Assembly: GCA_027494165.1 (NCBI GenBank)
Contig: JAOSJM010000005.1
Coordinates: forward strand, 496,001-560,000
Direction: 5' to 3'
Length of the DNA stretch: 64,000 nucleotides
Origin: Acidimicrobiia bacterium
GTDB lineage: Bacteria > Actinomycetota > Acidimicrobiia > IMCC26256 > JAOSJM01
Below the pieces are notes generated by a model, which made no database searches, had not been told where the DNA came from, and was given only the letters and a program-made list of their open reading frames with translations. Position numbers and translations under genes: made by a program. This document shows positions 48,576 to 58,505 of the stretch, piece after piece (positions within the stretch are counted from its first letter, which is position 1; the number at the start of each line of letters is the position of its first letter).

Positions 48576-50225
48576 CTACCCGCGAGCCTCGGCGCGGAGC
48601 AAGCCGACGACCAGCGAGTCGTAGAGCGCCTGCCAGGAGGCCTCGATGATGTTCTCGCTCACGCCGATCGTCGTCCACGAGGTCTCGCCGTCCGTGCTGT
48701 CGACGAGGACCCGGGTCACCGCGGCCGTCCCCTTGGCGGTGTCGAGGACCCGCACCTTGTAGTCGGTGAGGTGGACGTGCTCGAGGGCCGGGTAGCGGCT
48801 GCCGATCGCCTTGCGCAGCGCCGAGTCGAGCGCGTTGACCGGGCCGTTCCCCTCGGCGGTGCTCACGATCCGCTCGCCACCGGCGTGGACCTTGATGGTC
48901 GCCTCGGTGGTCACCGTCGGGTGCTCCTCGCCGACCGGACCGGCGGGGCCCGGATGGTCGTCGGTGATGACCCGGAACGACTCGACCTCGAACCACGGCT
49001 GCTCCCAGCCCGTGGCCCGGCGCATGAGCAGCTCGAGGGAGCCGTCGGCGACCTCGAAGTGGTAGCCCTCGTGCTCGAGCTGCTTCAACGTCTCGAGGAC
49101 CTCGTTGACCGTCGGCCCGTCGAGCTCGAGGCCCAGCTCCTCGGCCTTCAGGAGCACGGTGGACCTCCCCGCGAGCTCCGACACCACGAAGCGGGTCCCG
49201 TTGCCGACGGCCTCGGGTGACACGTGCTCGTAGGCGTCGGGCCGCTTGGCGATGGCGCTCACGTGCAGCCCCGCCTTGTGCGCGAAGGCCGAGGTCCCGA
49301 CGTAGGGGGCCTGGGGGTCCGGGGCGACGTTCACGAGCTCGGCGATGTGGTGGGCGACCGGCGTCAGGCGCTCGAGGCGGTCGGGCGGGATCGTGCGCAC
49401 CCCCATCTTCAGGGCGAGGTTGGGGATGATCGTGCTGAGATCGCAGTTCCCGGTGCGCTCGCCGTACCCGTTGATCGTCCCCTGCACCTGGACGGCGCCG
49501 CCGCGGACCCCGGCCAGCGCGTTGGCCACCCCGCACCCGGTGTCGTCGTGCAGGTGCACCCCGACCGGCGTGTCGAGGTAGCCGACCACCGCGCGGACGG
49601 TCTCCTCCACGTCTTGGGGGAGCGAGCCCCCGTTGGTGTCGCAGAGCACGAGCCGCGACGCGCCCGCCATCGCCGCGGCCTCGAGGACCCGCAGGCTGTA
49701 CTCGGGGTTGGCCCGGTAGCCGTCGAAGAAGTGCTCGGCGTCGAAGAACACCTCCAGGCCGGCGTCACGCAGGAAGGCCACCGAGTCGGCCACCATGGCC
49801 ACGCCCTCGTCGAGGTCGGTCTGCAGCGCCTCGAGGACGTGGTAGTCCCAGCACTTGCCGACGATGCAGGCCACCGGCGCCCCGGCCTCCACGAGGTGCC
49901 GCAGGGTGGGGTCGGAGTCGACCTTCCCCTTCACCCGGCGGGTCGACCCGAACGCGACCAGCGTGCTCGTCTCGAGCCGCAGCTCGCGACGAGCCCGCCG
50001 GAAGACCTCGTCGTCCTTCGGGTTGGAGCCGGGCCAGCCGGCCTCGATGTAGTCCACCCCGAGCCAGTCGAGCTGCTCGGCGATGCGCAGCTTGTCGTCG
50101 ACGGTCAGCGAGATCCCCTCGAGCTGCGCCCCGTCGCGCAGCGTCGTGTCGTAGACCTCCACCCGCTCGGGCCAACCACCCTCGGCGGGTCCGGGGCGCT
50201 TCCAGCGCGGCTCAGCCGTTGACAT
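48576..50225 (-). CDS. cimA: (R)-citramalate synthase / isopropylmalate synthase-like
   Basis: This 549-residue enzyme condenses acetyl-CoA with pyruvate to citramalate, feeding isoleucine synthesis. The TIM-barrel start VEVYDTTLRDGAQLEGISLT has the DTTLRDG motif. VHLHDDTGCGVANALAGV carries metal His residues, and INGYGERTGNCDLSTI is typical of CimA/LeuA. The C-terminal regulatory domain contains STAEGNGPVNALDSALRKAI. The ATG at 50225 overlaps the ilvE stop by 14 nt. A leuA role cannot be excluded, but AERTGN-type signatures and length fit the CimA subgroup. Confidence 0.88.
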   Translation of the reverse strand: MSTAEPRWKRPGPAEGGWPERVEVYDTTLRDGAQLEGISLTVDDKLRIAEQLDWLGVDYIEAGWPGSNPKDDEVFRRARRELRLETSTLVAFGSTRRVKGKVDSDPTLRHLVEAGAPVACIVGKCWDYHVLEALQTDLDEGVAMVADSVAFLRDAGLEVFFDAEHFFDGYRANPEYSLRVLEAAAMAGASRLVLCDTNGGSLPQDVEETVRAVVGYLDTPVGVHLHDDTGCGVANALAGVRGGAVQVQGTINGYGERTGNCDLSTIIPNLALKMGVRTIPPDRLERLTPVAHHIAELVNVAPDPQAPYVGTSAFAHKAGLHVSAIAKRPDAYEHVSPEAVGNGTRFVVSELAGRSTVLLKAEELGLELDGPTVNEVLETLKQLEHEGYHFEVADGSLELLMRRATGWEQPWFEVESFRVITDDHPGPAGPVGEEHPTVTTEATIKVHAGGERIVSTAEGNGPVNALDSALRKAIGSRYPALEHVHLTDYKVRVLDTAKGTAAVTRVLVDSTDGETSWTTIGVSENIIEASWQALYDSLVVGLLRAEARG

Positions 50226-51132
50226 GGTCCAGCCAGTCCTTGTAGCGCTCGACCTCGCCGTGCACCGCGGCGAAGTACGTCTCCTGGATCTTTCGCACGA
50301 TCGGCCCGGGCTCGCCGATCTCGCGGTCGTCGACCGAACGGATCGGTACGACCTCGGCCGCGGTGCCGGTGAGGAACGCCTCATCGGCCAGGTAGAGGTC
50401 GCTGCGGAGCAGGTCGGTCTCGACGACCTCGTATCCCAGGTCCCGGGCGATCGTGCGCACCGAGTCACGGGTGACGCCGTCGAGGGCCCCCGCCGACAGC
50501 GGTGGGGTGAGCAGACGACCGTCCTTGACGATGAAGATGTTCTCGCCGGTGCACTCGGCCACCCAGCCGTGCGAGTTCAGCATGATGGCCTCGTCGTAGC
50601 CGGCGTTGAGCGCCTCGATCTTGGCCAGGCTGGAGTTGATGTAGATGCCGGTGCCCTTGGCCGCGGACGGGTTGACGTTGGGGTCGATGCGCCGCCACGA
50701 CGACACCTTCACCCGCACCCCGTGCTTGACGCCGTCGTCGCCGAGGTAGGTGCCCCACGGCCAGACGGCGATGGACACGTTGACCGGGCACGGCAGTGGG
50801 TTCAGCCCCATCTCTCCGTAGCCCAGGTAGACGAGAGGGCGGATGTAGCACGACTCCACCTGGTTGACCCGGACCGTCTCGCGCGTGGCCTCGACGAGCT
50901 GCTCGACGGAGTAGGGGATGTCGATGTGGAGCAGCTTCGCGGAGTCGTGGAGCCGGCGCATGTGGTCGGCGAGCCGGAACACGGCCGGGCCGTCGGAGGT
51001 CGGGTAGGCGCGGATGCCCTCGAACACGCCCGAGCCGTAGTGCAGGGTGTGCGTGAGCACGTGGACCCTCGCCTCGTCCCAGTCGACGAGCTCGCCGTCC
51101 ATCCAGATCTTCGACGTCTTCTCGAACGGCAT
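50212..51132 (-). CDS. ilvE: Branched-chain amino-acid aminotransferase
   Basis: This class IV PLP aminotransferase of 306 residues performs the last step of Val, Leu and Ile synthesis. It begins MPFEKTSKIWMDGELVDWDE. HTLHYGSGVFEGIRAYPT is diagnostic, the PLP Lys lies in PSAAKGTGIYINSSL, and GWVAECTGENIFIVKDG plus FLTGTAAEVVPI complete the site. It lies 5 bp after leuB and overlaps cimA, so all three are cotranscribed. Confidence 0.95.
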   Translation of the reverse strand: MPFEKTSKIWMDGELVDWDEARVHVLTHTLHYGSGVFEGIRAYPTSDGPAVFRLADHMRRLHDSAKLLHIDIPYSVEQLVEATRETVRVNQVESCYIRPLVYLGYGEMGLNPLPCPVNVSIAVWPWGTYLGDDGVKHGVRVKVSSWRRIDPNVNPSAAKGTGIYINSSLAKIEALNAGYDEAIMLNSHGWVAECTGENIFIVKDGRLLTPPLSAGALDGVTRDSVRTIARDLGYEVVETDLLRSDLYLADEAFLTGTAAEVVPIRSVDDREIGEPGPIVRKIQETYFAAVHGEVERYKDWLDHVNG

Positions 51133-51137
51133 GGTCC

Positions 51138-52118
51138 CTAGACCCCTTCTGCGATGGCGTCGCCGATCTGCGCCGTCGTGCCCGTCGCGCCCTCGCTCCC
51201 GGCGACCGCCTTGGTGACCCGGGCAGCGGCCTCGGCCTCTCCCAGGAAGTCGAGCATCATGGCCACGGACATGATCGCGGCCCTGGGGTCCGCTCTGCCG
51301 GTCCCGGCGATGTCGGGGGCCGAGCCGTGGACCGGCTCGAACAGCGACGGCCCGGTCCGGGCCGGGTTGAGGTTCCCCGACGCGGCCCGGCCGATCCCTC
51401 CCGAGACGGCGCCACCGAGGTCGGTGAGGATGTCGCCGAAGAGGTTGTCGGTGACGATCACGTCGTAGCGGCCGGGGTCCTGGACGAAGTAGATGCACGC
51501 CGCGTCGACGTGGTGGTACCCGGTGCCCACGTCGTCGTGCTCGGCGGCCACCTCGTCGAAGACCCTCTGCCAGAGATCCCCGGCGAAGGTGAGCACGTTG
51601 GTCTTGTGGACCAGGGTCACGTGCCGGCGGCTCCGGGTCCGGGCCAGGTCGAACGCGAAGCGGACGCAGCGCTCGACGCCCATCCGGGTGTTCACCGAGC
51701 CCTGGGTGGCGACCTCGTGGGGGGTCCCCTTCCGTAGGAATCCGCCCTCCCCCGCGTACGCGCCCTCGGTGTTCTCGCGCACCACGACCATGTCGACCTC
51801 GGGCGGGGCGTGGAACGGCCGGAGGTTCACGTAGAGGTCCAGCTCGAAGCGCAGCCGCAGCAGCAGGCCCCGCTCGAGCACGCCCGGGGGGACGTCGGGG
51901 GTGCCCACGGCTCCGAGGAGGACGGCGTCGAGACCCCGGATCTCCTCGAGCACCCCGTCGGGCAGCACCTCGCCGGTGCGCAGGTACCGGGCCCCGCCGA
52001 GGTCGAACGGGACGGCGTCGTAGGAGACCCCCGTCGCGTCGAGGACCTTGAGGCCCTCGGCGACGACCTCGGGCCCGATGCCGTCGCCCCCGACGATCCC
52101 GATGCGGTAGTGGCTCAC
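51138..52118 (-). CDS. leuB: 3-isopropylmalate dehydrogenase
   Basis: The enzyme oxidatively decarboxylates 3-isopropylmalate in leucine synthesis. It begins [73 protein letters not shown] and [19 protein letters not shown] are the family motifs. The GTG start at 52118 has AAGGAA 7-8 nt upstream; 17 residues in frame upstream lie in the leader RNA. The product has about 326 residues. It is first in the leuB-ilvE-cimA operon and lies directly behind an intrinsic terminator and leader peptide. Confidence 0.95.
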   Translation of the reverse strand: MSHYRIGIVGGDGIGPEVVAEGLKVLDATGVSYDAVPFDLGGARYLRTGEVLPDGVLEEIRGLDAVLLGAVGTPDVPPGVLERGLLLRLRFELDLYVNLRPFHAPPEVDMVVVRENTEGAYAGEGGFLRKGTPHEVATQGSVNTRMGVERCVRFAFDLARTRSRRHVTLVHKTNVLTFAGDLWQRVFDEVAAEHDDVGTGYHHVDAACIYFVQDPGRYDVIVTDNLFGDILTDLGGAVSGGIGRAASGNLNPARTGPSLFEPVHGSAPDIAGTGRADPRAAIMSVAMMLDFLGEAEAAARVTKAVAGSEGATGTTAQIGDAIAEGV

Positions 52119-52156
52119 GTCTGGTTCCTTCGGCTCCTGGTGCCGGTCTCCCAACG

Positions 52157-52182
52157 AAAAACCGCCCACCGGAGTGGACGGT
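52157..52182 (-). terminator. Intrinsic terminator in the leuB leader (attenuator)
   Basis: On the minus strand ACCGTCCAC pairs with GTGGGCGGT around a UCCG tetraloop (nine pairs, one G-U), followed directly by TTTTT. It lies between the leader peptide and leuB, 39 bp before the leuB start, which is the classic attenuator position. Confidence 0.8.
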
Positions 52183-52188
52183 CGAGGA

Positions 52189-52213
52189 GCGAACGCCGGG
52201 GCCCGGCGTTCGC
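52189..52213 (-). promoter_or_regulatory. Leader hairpin upstream of the leuB attenuator
   Basis: A perfect inverted repeat with 12-bp arms (GCGAACGCCGGG / CCCGGCGTTCGC, one central base) begins at the stop codon of the leader peptide. It is likely the pause or anti-terminator hairpin controlled by ribosome position. Confidence 0.7.
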
Positions 52214-52251
52214 TAGGGAATGACGACGGCGGCGGTGGAAGACCACGTCAT
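52213..52251 (-). CDS. Putative branched-chain leader peptide
   Basis: A 12-residue reading frame, [12 protein letters not shown], ends at a stop codon touching the leader hairpin. It has consecutive Val-Val-Ile codons just before the stop, the residues made by the downstream operon. The Ile codon is ATT and a Ser codon is TCT, both unusual in this GC-rich genome. The ATG lies 9 nt after the -10 GACCCT, so it is probably translated from a leaderless mRNA. Ribosome stalling at Val/Ile codons would change folding of the following hairpins and allow leuB transcription. This is inferred from arrangement, with no homology claim. Confidence 0.65.
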   Translation of the reverse strand: MTWSSTAAVVIP

Positions 52252-52260
52252 GGGCCAATC

Positions 52261-52289
52261 AGGGTCGCAGCCCGGCGTCGTGCTGTCAA
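52261..52289 (-). promoter_or_regulatory. Promoter of the leuB operon
   Basis: TTGACA (52289-52284, perfect -35) and GACCCT (52266-52261, -10-like) are 17 bp apart on the minus strand. The predicted start point is within 2-3 nt of the leader-peptide ATG. Confidence 0.65.
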
Positions 52290-52494
52290 CTCACCTTCTC
52301 GTCTCACCCCTCGTCAACGACGGTCCCGGCCGTGGTCGGGTCCCGCCGGACCGGCGGTGCGCGGGCCGGCGACGCTGAACGGAGGTTGACCGTCCCCTCC
52401 CCGCCTGCTTCCATCTCTGCCCGCAGAGGGTGGTCGGCCACCGACGGCGATGCGACCGGACCGCCGGAGCCGGACGACGACGCGAGGGGGAGTC

Positions 52495-53834
52495 GTGGGA
52501 CAGCGGATCTCGGCACGGTGGCTGGCGTTGCTGGCCGCGGTCACCCTGGTGGCCACGGCGTGCAGCGAGGACGAGGGCGACGGCGAGGTCGCGGCCCCGG
52601 AGGCGACGACCACCTCGGCGGCCACGGCGGGCACCGAACCCGAGCCCACGAGCCTCGGGGCGCGGTTCTCGGGGAAGACGACCCTGGGCGAGCTGCCGTC
52701 CGAGCCCGTGAAGGCCACCGGTGAGCCGATCAAGGTCGGGATGATCAACCAGGAGAACACCCCACTGGGGTCGTTCCCCGAGGTCCGGCTGGCCGCCGAG
52801 GCCGCCGTGGCCTTCGTCAACGAGGAGCTCGGCGGTGTCGACGGTCGCCCGATCGAGCTCGTCACCTGCATCACCGAGTTCTCGCCCGAGTCGTCGCAGC
52901 GCTGCGCGAACCAGATGGTCCAGACCGGCGTCGTGGCCGTCACCCCCGGCATCGACGTCACGAGCGACTCGTCGGTGCCGATCCTCGAGCAGAACGGCAT
53001 CCCGCTCGTCGGGGGGATCCCGGTCAACTACGCCGAGCTGCGCAGCCCCCTCTCCTTCATCTTCGGGGGTGGGACCCCGGGAGCCCTCGCGGCGTTCTCG
53101 ATCCACGCCGCCGAGGAGCTCGGGGCGACGAAGGTCAGCATCATGTACGGCGAGTTCGCCCCCATCGAGGAGTCGGCCCGCCGCTACGGCGCGGAGCTCC
53201 TCGAGGAGCTCGGCGTCACGGACGTCACGCTCGTGCCCTTCCCGATCGTGGCCACCGACTTCGTCGCCCCGCTCACCGCGGCGGCCGAGGGCGACCCCGA
53301 CGCCATCTTCGTCGCGGCGGCGGACCGGGCCTGCGCCCCCGTGATGAAGACGGCCCTCGACCTGGGGATCACCGCCCAGCTCTACCTCGTCGGGGCCTGC
53401 GCCGGGCCCACCCAGATCGAGGCGGCCGGGGACGGGGGCGACGGGCCGGCTGTTCAACACCGAGGGCCCGGTCAGCGGCGACGACCAGGCCGGGCCCGAC
53501 ACCGAGCTCTACGACCTGGTCATCGAGGAGTACGGCCAGGAGGGCCTCGCCCCCCGCGGCGCGGGCACGGTGAGCTTCCGGGCCGTCATGAACCTGTGGA
53601 TGATCATGAGGGAGCTCGGGGCCGACGACGTCACGCCCGGAGTCGTTGACCGAGGCCCTGCGGGCGAGCGAGGCCACCCCGAGCTTCAACGGCCACCCCT
53701 ACACCTGTGACGGGCAGCAGATCCCGGACCTCCCGGCCCTGTGCGCACCGCAGCAGATCCTCATGCGCTACGACGGCACCGACCTGGTCCAGGAGACGGA
53801 GGCGTGGATCGACGTCCCGGCCTACCTCGGGTGA
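52495..53834 (+). CDS. Branched-chain-type ABC transporter substrate-binding lipoprotein
   Basis: This is an exported type I periplasmic-fold binding protein. The signal RISARWLALLAAVTLVATAC ends in a lipobox, followed by an acidic Thr/Glu linker. The mature domain starts IKVGMINQENTPLGSFPEVR and includes ELVTCITEFSPESSQRCAN and VAVTPGIDVTSDSSVPIL. Frame breaks near 53440 and 53640 separate the blocks ending IEAAGD, starting RLFNTEGPVSGDD, and starting ESLTEALRASEA. After repair the protein has about 445 residues. The GTG at 52495 has GAGGGGGAG upstream. The stop overlaps the permease GTG start. The ligand could be amino acids, amides or aromatic acids. Confidence 0.86.
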
Positions 53835-55950
53835 CCGGGACGGGCGGGGGCGGGGCGCCGCCCGGCGCCGGTAGGGGAGGCGGGGCGATCGACGCGCTCC
53901 GGTACCTCCTGCTCGGCCTCGGCGGCGGCGCGGTCGTCGCCGCCCTGGCCCTGGGCCTCGTCCTGACCCACCGGGCCTCGGGCGTCATCAACTTCGCCCA
54001 CGGGGCCACGGGGATGTACGTGGCCTTCGTCTACTTCGAGCTGCGCCGCTCGGGCGATCTGGTGCTCCCCCTGCTCGGGCTCCCGGCCCGGGTCCACCTG
54101 GTCGACCGGCCGACCGAGCTCACGGCGCTGACGGCGTCGATGCTGGTGGCCGCGGCCGTCGGCGTCCTCGTCTACGGCCTCGTGTTCCGCCCGCTCCGGC
54201 GGGCCGCCCCCTCGCCAAGGTCGTGGCGTCGCTGGGCCTCATGCTGTACCTGCAGGCCGTCGTGCAGCTGCGCTTCGGCCAGGGCAGCGCCCTGCTGGCC
54301 ATCGAGCCGATCCTGCCCAGCGACCGGATCACGGTCCTAGGGGCGACGGTCCCGCGTGACCGGCTCTACCTCGCCGGCATCGTCGTCCTGACCACCGCCG
54401 TCCTGTGGGCCGTCTACCGCTTCACCCGCTTCGGCCTGGCCACCCGGGCCGCGGCCGAGACCGAGAAGGGCGCGGTCCTGCTCGGCCTCTCCCCCGACCT
54501 GCTCGGCGCGGCGAACTGGGTCGTCGCGGCCGTGCTCGCCGGCGCTGCCACCATCCTGTTCGCCCCCATCGCCGGGATCGACCCCGTGACCACGACCCTG
54601 CTGATCGTGCCCGCGCTGGCGGCCGCGCTCCTGGGCGGGCTGTCCTCGTTCGCGGTCACGGCCGCGGCGGGTCTCGGCATCGGGATGCTCCAGTCGCTGC
54701 TCCTGAAGCTCCAGGCGGACTGGTCGTGGCTGCCCGACGGCACCCAGGAGGCCCTCCCGTTCCTGCTGGTCCTGGTGGCCATCGTGGTCCGCGGCCGCTC
54801 CCTGCCGACCCGCGGAGCGCTCGTCGAGGGGCGCCTGCCCGGCTCACCCCACCCCCGCCGGGCGGCGGTGACGGCCCTGGTCCTCGGGGCCGCGGTCGGT
54901 GTCGCCCTGCTCACGCTCGGGAGCACTTGGCGCCTCGGCCTGATCACGTCGATGGTCTGGGCGGTCCTGTGCCTCTCGATCGTGGTGCTCACCGGGTTCG
55001 TCGGCCAGATCTCCCTCGCCCAGATGGCCTTCGCCGGCATCGCCGGCTTCGCCGTGGCCCGGCTCTCCGCCGACCACGGGATCCCGTTCCCGGTGGCCCC
55101 GCTGCTCGCCGCCCTCGTGGCCGTCGGCGTCGGCGTCGTGGCCGGGCTCCCGGCCGTCCGGGTCCGGGGATGCACCTCGCCATCGCCACCCTCGCCGCGG
55201 CCGTGAGCATCGAGGCCGTCGTCTTCAAGAGCGACTGGCTGACCGGAGGCATCGGGGGGCCGACGTCCCCGCGCCCGAGCTCCTCGGGGTGGACCTCGGG
55301 ATCGCCGCGACCGGCCGTGACTACCCGCGGGTCGCCTTCGGCTTCCTGGTCCTCGTGGTGCTCGTGGCCGCCGCGCTGGGCGTGGCCAACCTCCGGCGCA
55401 GCAGCACGGGGGCTGCGCTGGCTGGCCGTGCGCTCGAACGAAGCGCGCCGCCGCGGCCGCCGGCATCGACGTGCGGGCCGCCAAGCTGGCGGCCTTCGCG
55501 GTCTCGGCGTTCCTCGCCGGGGTCGGCGGTGCCCTGCTCGCCTACGAGCGCCAGCGGCTCTCGGTGGACTCCTTCACGGTGTTCCTCTCCCTCTCGCTCA
55601 TCGCCCTCACCTACCTGGGCGGCATCGCGAGCGTCTCGGGCGCTCTCGTGGCCGGGGCCCTGGCCCAGCAGGGGCTGCTGACGACCTTCCTCGACCGGGG
55701 GGGCGGCAGCGGGTCGCGCTACCAGTTCGCGGTGAGCGGCCTGGCCCTGATCGTGGCGGCGATCCTGTACCGGGAGGGCGTGACCGGGGCCGTGCGGGCG
55801 GCGTGGCGCCGCCTGCGACCACGCGCTCCGGCTCGCGCCCCGACCCCCGGCGTCGCGGTCGCCCCGGCCCCGGCCGGCGGGTCGAGGGTGGCCCCGGGCC
55901 CGTCGCCGCTCCACCCGACCGGCACCCCCGCGACCCGCCACCCGGCTGAC
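53831..55950 (+). CDS. Fused LivH-LivM branched-chain-type ABC permease
   Basis: This single reading region encodes two permease domains in tandem. The LivH-like half has VLTHRASGVINFAHGATGMY and later TRAAAETEKGAVLLGLSPD. The LivM-like half has VLTGFVGQISLAQMAFAGIA, MHLAIATLAAAVSIEAV and LRWLAVRSNEA followed by AAGIDVRAAKLAAF. At least five one- or two-base breaks (near 54210, 55167, 55257, 55410, 55443) interrupt it. It starts at the GTG at 53831, overlapping the binding-protein stop. The exact C-terminus is uncertain: after about 55950 the composition is no longer protein-like. No ATPase (LivG/LivF) gene follows in the window. Confidence 0.8.
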
Positions 55951-56057
55951 CGACGGTACGGTTCCCGCCCGCTCTCACCTCCCCCTCAGCTTCCTCGCCT
56001 AGCCTCCCCCACGACCGGGGGGCCGGACGAGCGCTCGAGGCAGGAGATCGACGACCC

Positions 56058-56870
56058 GTGGGACGACACCCTGGAGACCGGCGGAGACACCCGGTGGAGC
56101 AGGAGCGCGGCGGCATCCTCCTGAGGCTCGTCCTGCTCGCGGCCGTGGTCGTCGTCGCGGGCGGTGCCGCCCTGTACTGGTTCGTCATCCGGTCGGACTC
56201 GCCGCCGCGCTTCGAGCTGTCCGAGAGCCCCTCGACCACCGCGGCCGGCGGGACCGGGGCGGACGGGGCCGAGCCGGGCGGCGCCGAGACCGACGGGGCC
56301 GACTCGGCGTCGGGCGCCGACGGCACGTGGGTCGTGCTCACGGCACCCCGGGCCGACGGGTCCGTCTCGGAGGTCGGCTACCGGATCGGCGAGCAGTTCG
56401 CCCGGCTCCCGACACCCAGCGAGGCGGTGGGTCGCACCCCCGGCGTCGAGGGGTCGCTGACGATCGCGGGGAGCACGGTGGAGGCGGTCGACGTCACCGC
56501 GGACCTGAGCCTGCTGAAGAGCGACAAGGACCGCCGCGACGAGACCCTGCAGACCCGCGGGCTCGAGACCGACACCTTCCCGACGGCGAGCTTCGTCCTC
56601 ACCGAGCCCATCGACCTGGGCGCCCCGCCCGAGCAGGGTCAGGCGGTGACCGCGGTGGCCACCGGCGACCTCACCCTCCATGGCGTCACCAGGCCGGTGG
56701 AGATCCCGCTCGACGCCCGCTGGGACGGCGACGCGATCGAGGTCGTCGGCCAGGTGGACGTGGCGCTGGCCGACTTCTCGATCGACCCGCCCGACGTCGC
56801 GGGGATGCTCACCGTCGAGAACACGGGCGAGCTCGAGCTGCGCCTGTTCTTCGGCCGTTCGACCGCGTAG
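56058..56870 (+). CDS. Membrane-anchored YceI-family protein
   Basis: An N-terminal membrane segment (LLRLVLLAAVVVVAGGAALYW) is followed by an Ala/Gly/Glu linker and a YceI lipocalin-like domain. The domain shows VGYRIGEQFARLPTPSEAVG, VDVTADLSLLKSDKDRRDET, TFPTASFVLTEPIDLG and LTLHGVTRPVEIPLDA. YceI proteins bind isoprenoid or other lipid-like ligands outside the membrane. The start is either GTG 56058 or GTG 56094 (VEQERGGILLRLV); both have GGAG-like sites. Length up to 270 residues. Confidence 0.87.
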   Translation: MGRHPGDRRRHPVEQERGGILLRLVLLAAVVVVAGGAALYWFVIRSDSPPRFELSESPSTTAAGGTGADGAEPGGAETDGADSASGADGTWVVLTAPRADGSVSEVGYRIGEQFARLPTPSEAVGRTPGVEGSLTIAGSTVEAVDVTADLSLLKSDKDRRDETLQTRGLETDTFPTASFVLTEPIDLGAPPEQGQAVTAVATGDLTLHGVTRPVEIPLDARWDGDAIEVVGQVDVALADFSIDPPDVAGMLTVENTGELELRLFFGRSTA

Positions 56871-56901
56871 ACGCAGCCGGGGCCCGGCTACCCTGCGGCG
56901 C

Positions 56902-57376
56902 ATGGACGAGGTGCACCTCTCCCCCGACGCCCACGGGCGGCTCCGCGAGGAGCTCGCGTGGCGCACGACGACCCACCGCCAGGAGATCTCGGCGTGGATC
57001 GAGCGGGCCCGCGAGCACGGCGACATCCGGGAGAACGCCGACTACGACGCGGCCAAGAACGAGCAGGGGCACAACGAGGCCCGGGTCCGCCACCTCGAGG
57101 CGCTGCTCAAGTCCGCCGTGGTCGTGGAGGGCGCGGCGGCCGACGTCGTCGGCCCCGGGACCCTGGTCGAGGTCCGCATGGACGACGACGACGAGACGAG
57201 CACGTACCTCGTCGGCTCGATCGAGGAGCGCCACGAGAGCTACGACGTGCTCTCGACCGCCTCCCCCGCTCGGGAAGGCCCTGCTCGGCCACGGCCCCGG
57301 CGACGTCGTCTCCTACGACGGTCCCCGCCGCACCTTCCGGGTGGAGATCGTGACCGTGCGCCCGCTCGACGGGTAG
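56902..57376 (+). CDS. greA: GreA/GreB-type transcription elongation factor
   Basis: This transcript-cleavage factor rescues backtracked RNA polymerase. The N-terminal coiled coil carries the acidic tip EHGDIRENADYDAAKNEQG and continues RVRHLEALLKSAVVVEG. The C-terminal domain has GPGTLVEVRMDDDDETSTYL and then, after a one-base break in a CCCCC run near 57268, PLGKALLGHGPGDVVSY. Repaired length about 158 residues, normal. TACCCT ends 7 nt before the ATG, suggesting a leaderless mRNA. Confidence 0.9.
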
Positions 57377-57389
57377 CCGTGCCCGTGCC

Positions 57390-57598
57390 CTACTCGCTCG
57401 TCGGCTACTCGCTCGTCGGCCCGGTGAAGCGGGGGGCGCGCTCTCGCGGCCGAGCGGACCGGCGGCCAGGCCCCCTCGCTACTCGCTCGTCGGCCCGGTG
57501 AAGCGGGGGGCGCGCTCTCGCGGCCGAGCGGACCGGCGGCCAGGCCCCCTCGCTACTCGCTCGTCGGCCCGGTGAAGCGGGGGGCGCGCTTCTCGCGG
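57390..57598. repeat. 74-bp tandem repeats copying the 3' end of the enoyl-CoA hydratase gene
   Basis: Two copies (57405-57478, 57479-57552) of a 74-bp unit follow, and resemble, the true 3' end of the gene at 57553. The shared block begins CTACTCGCTCGTCGGCCCGG, which encodes the stop codon and the final residues TGPTSE on the minus strand. A 15-bp partial copy lies at 57390-57404. Each copy reproduces a stop codon, so the protein is not extended. Confidence 0.92.
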
Positions 57599-58359
57599 TG
57601 GGCGGCCAGGCCCTCGGCCGCGTCGGGACCGCCGAACCCGTAGAACTCGTAGGCGAGCGAGGCGTCGAAAGCCGGGCCGAGCATCCGGTACCAGTGGTTG
57701 AGCGTGTGCTTGGTCCAGCGGATGGCGCTCTGCGCGCCGCCGGCCAGGTTCCGGGCCACCTCCATGGCGCGCTCCTGCACCTCGTCGTCCTCGACGCAGA
57801 GGGAGACCAGGCCGATGCGCTCGGCCTCCTCCCCGGTGAGCGTCTCGCAGGTGAGCAGGTGGTACTTCGCCTTGGCCATCCCGCAGAGCAGCGGCCAGCA
57901 GATCGCGGCGTGGTCGCCGGCCGCGACGCCCAGCCGGGTGTGGCCGTCGATGATCCGGGCCGTCCGGCCCGCCACCGAGACGTCGGCGAGCAGGGCGGCG
58001 ACGAGCCCGGCCCCCACGGCCGGTCCGTGGATGGCCGACACGATCGGCTTCGAGCAGTCGAGCACGTTGCGCACGAGGTCCCGGGCCTCCCGGAGGACCC
58101 GGGTCCGGAACGCGTAGTCGTCGATGATGGCTCCGAGGAGCTCGAAGCTCCCTCCGGCCGAGAACGCCCGGCCCGCGCCGGTGAGGACGGCGACCCGCAC
58201 GTCGGGGTCGCGGTCGACGGCCGGCCACACCTCGGCCAGCTCGCGGTGCATCGCCGCGTCGACCGCGTTGAGCCCGGGGGCGTCGAGCACCACCCGGAGG
58301 ATCCCCGGCTCGGGGCGTTCGAAGGTCAGGCTCGGGAACTCGTCGTAGCGGTCGGTCAT
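57553..58359 (-). CDS. Enoyl-CoA hydratase/isomerase family protein
   Basis: This 268-residue crotonase-fold protein shows [16 protein letters not shown] (oxyanion hole), [20 protein letters not shown] and [40 protein letters not shown] follows. The glutamates of the classical hydratase pair are not at the usual positions, since GVAAGDHAA replaces a typical glutamate-bearing segment, so the reaction may differ from hydration. It is convergent with greA across the 74-bp repeats. Reaction and substrate not assignable. Confidence 0.85.
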   Translation of the reverse strand: MTDRYDEFPSLTFERPEPGILRVVLDAPGLNAVDAAMHRELAEVWPAVDRDPDVRVAVLTGAGRAFSAGGSFELLGAIIDDYAFRTRVLREARDLVRNVLDCSKPIVSAIHGPAVGAGLVAALLADVSVAGRTARIIDGHTRLGVAAGDHAAICWPLLCGMAKAKYHLLTCETLTGEEAERIGLVSLCVEDDEVQERAMEVARNLAGGAQSAIRWTKHTLNHWYRMLGPAFDASLAYEFYGFGGPDAAEGLAAHREKRAPRFTGPTSE

Positions 58360-58505
58360 GGTGCGGCCTCCCGTGTTCCGCCGGCCCGGAGACCGTACCC
58401 GGGCCGGGAGCGAATCCCGGGAAGGACCGGGCCCCGGAGCCGGTTCGACCTCCCCGAGGATCCCGGCGCGCCGGATCGACCCGGATCCTCGGGAGGAGGT
58501 GCACC

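Noticed and set aside
52213..52251. The leader region as a T-box or other riboswitch
   Set aside because: The leader is only about 130 nt with simple hairpins and no T-box core; the leader-peptide model explains it better.
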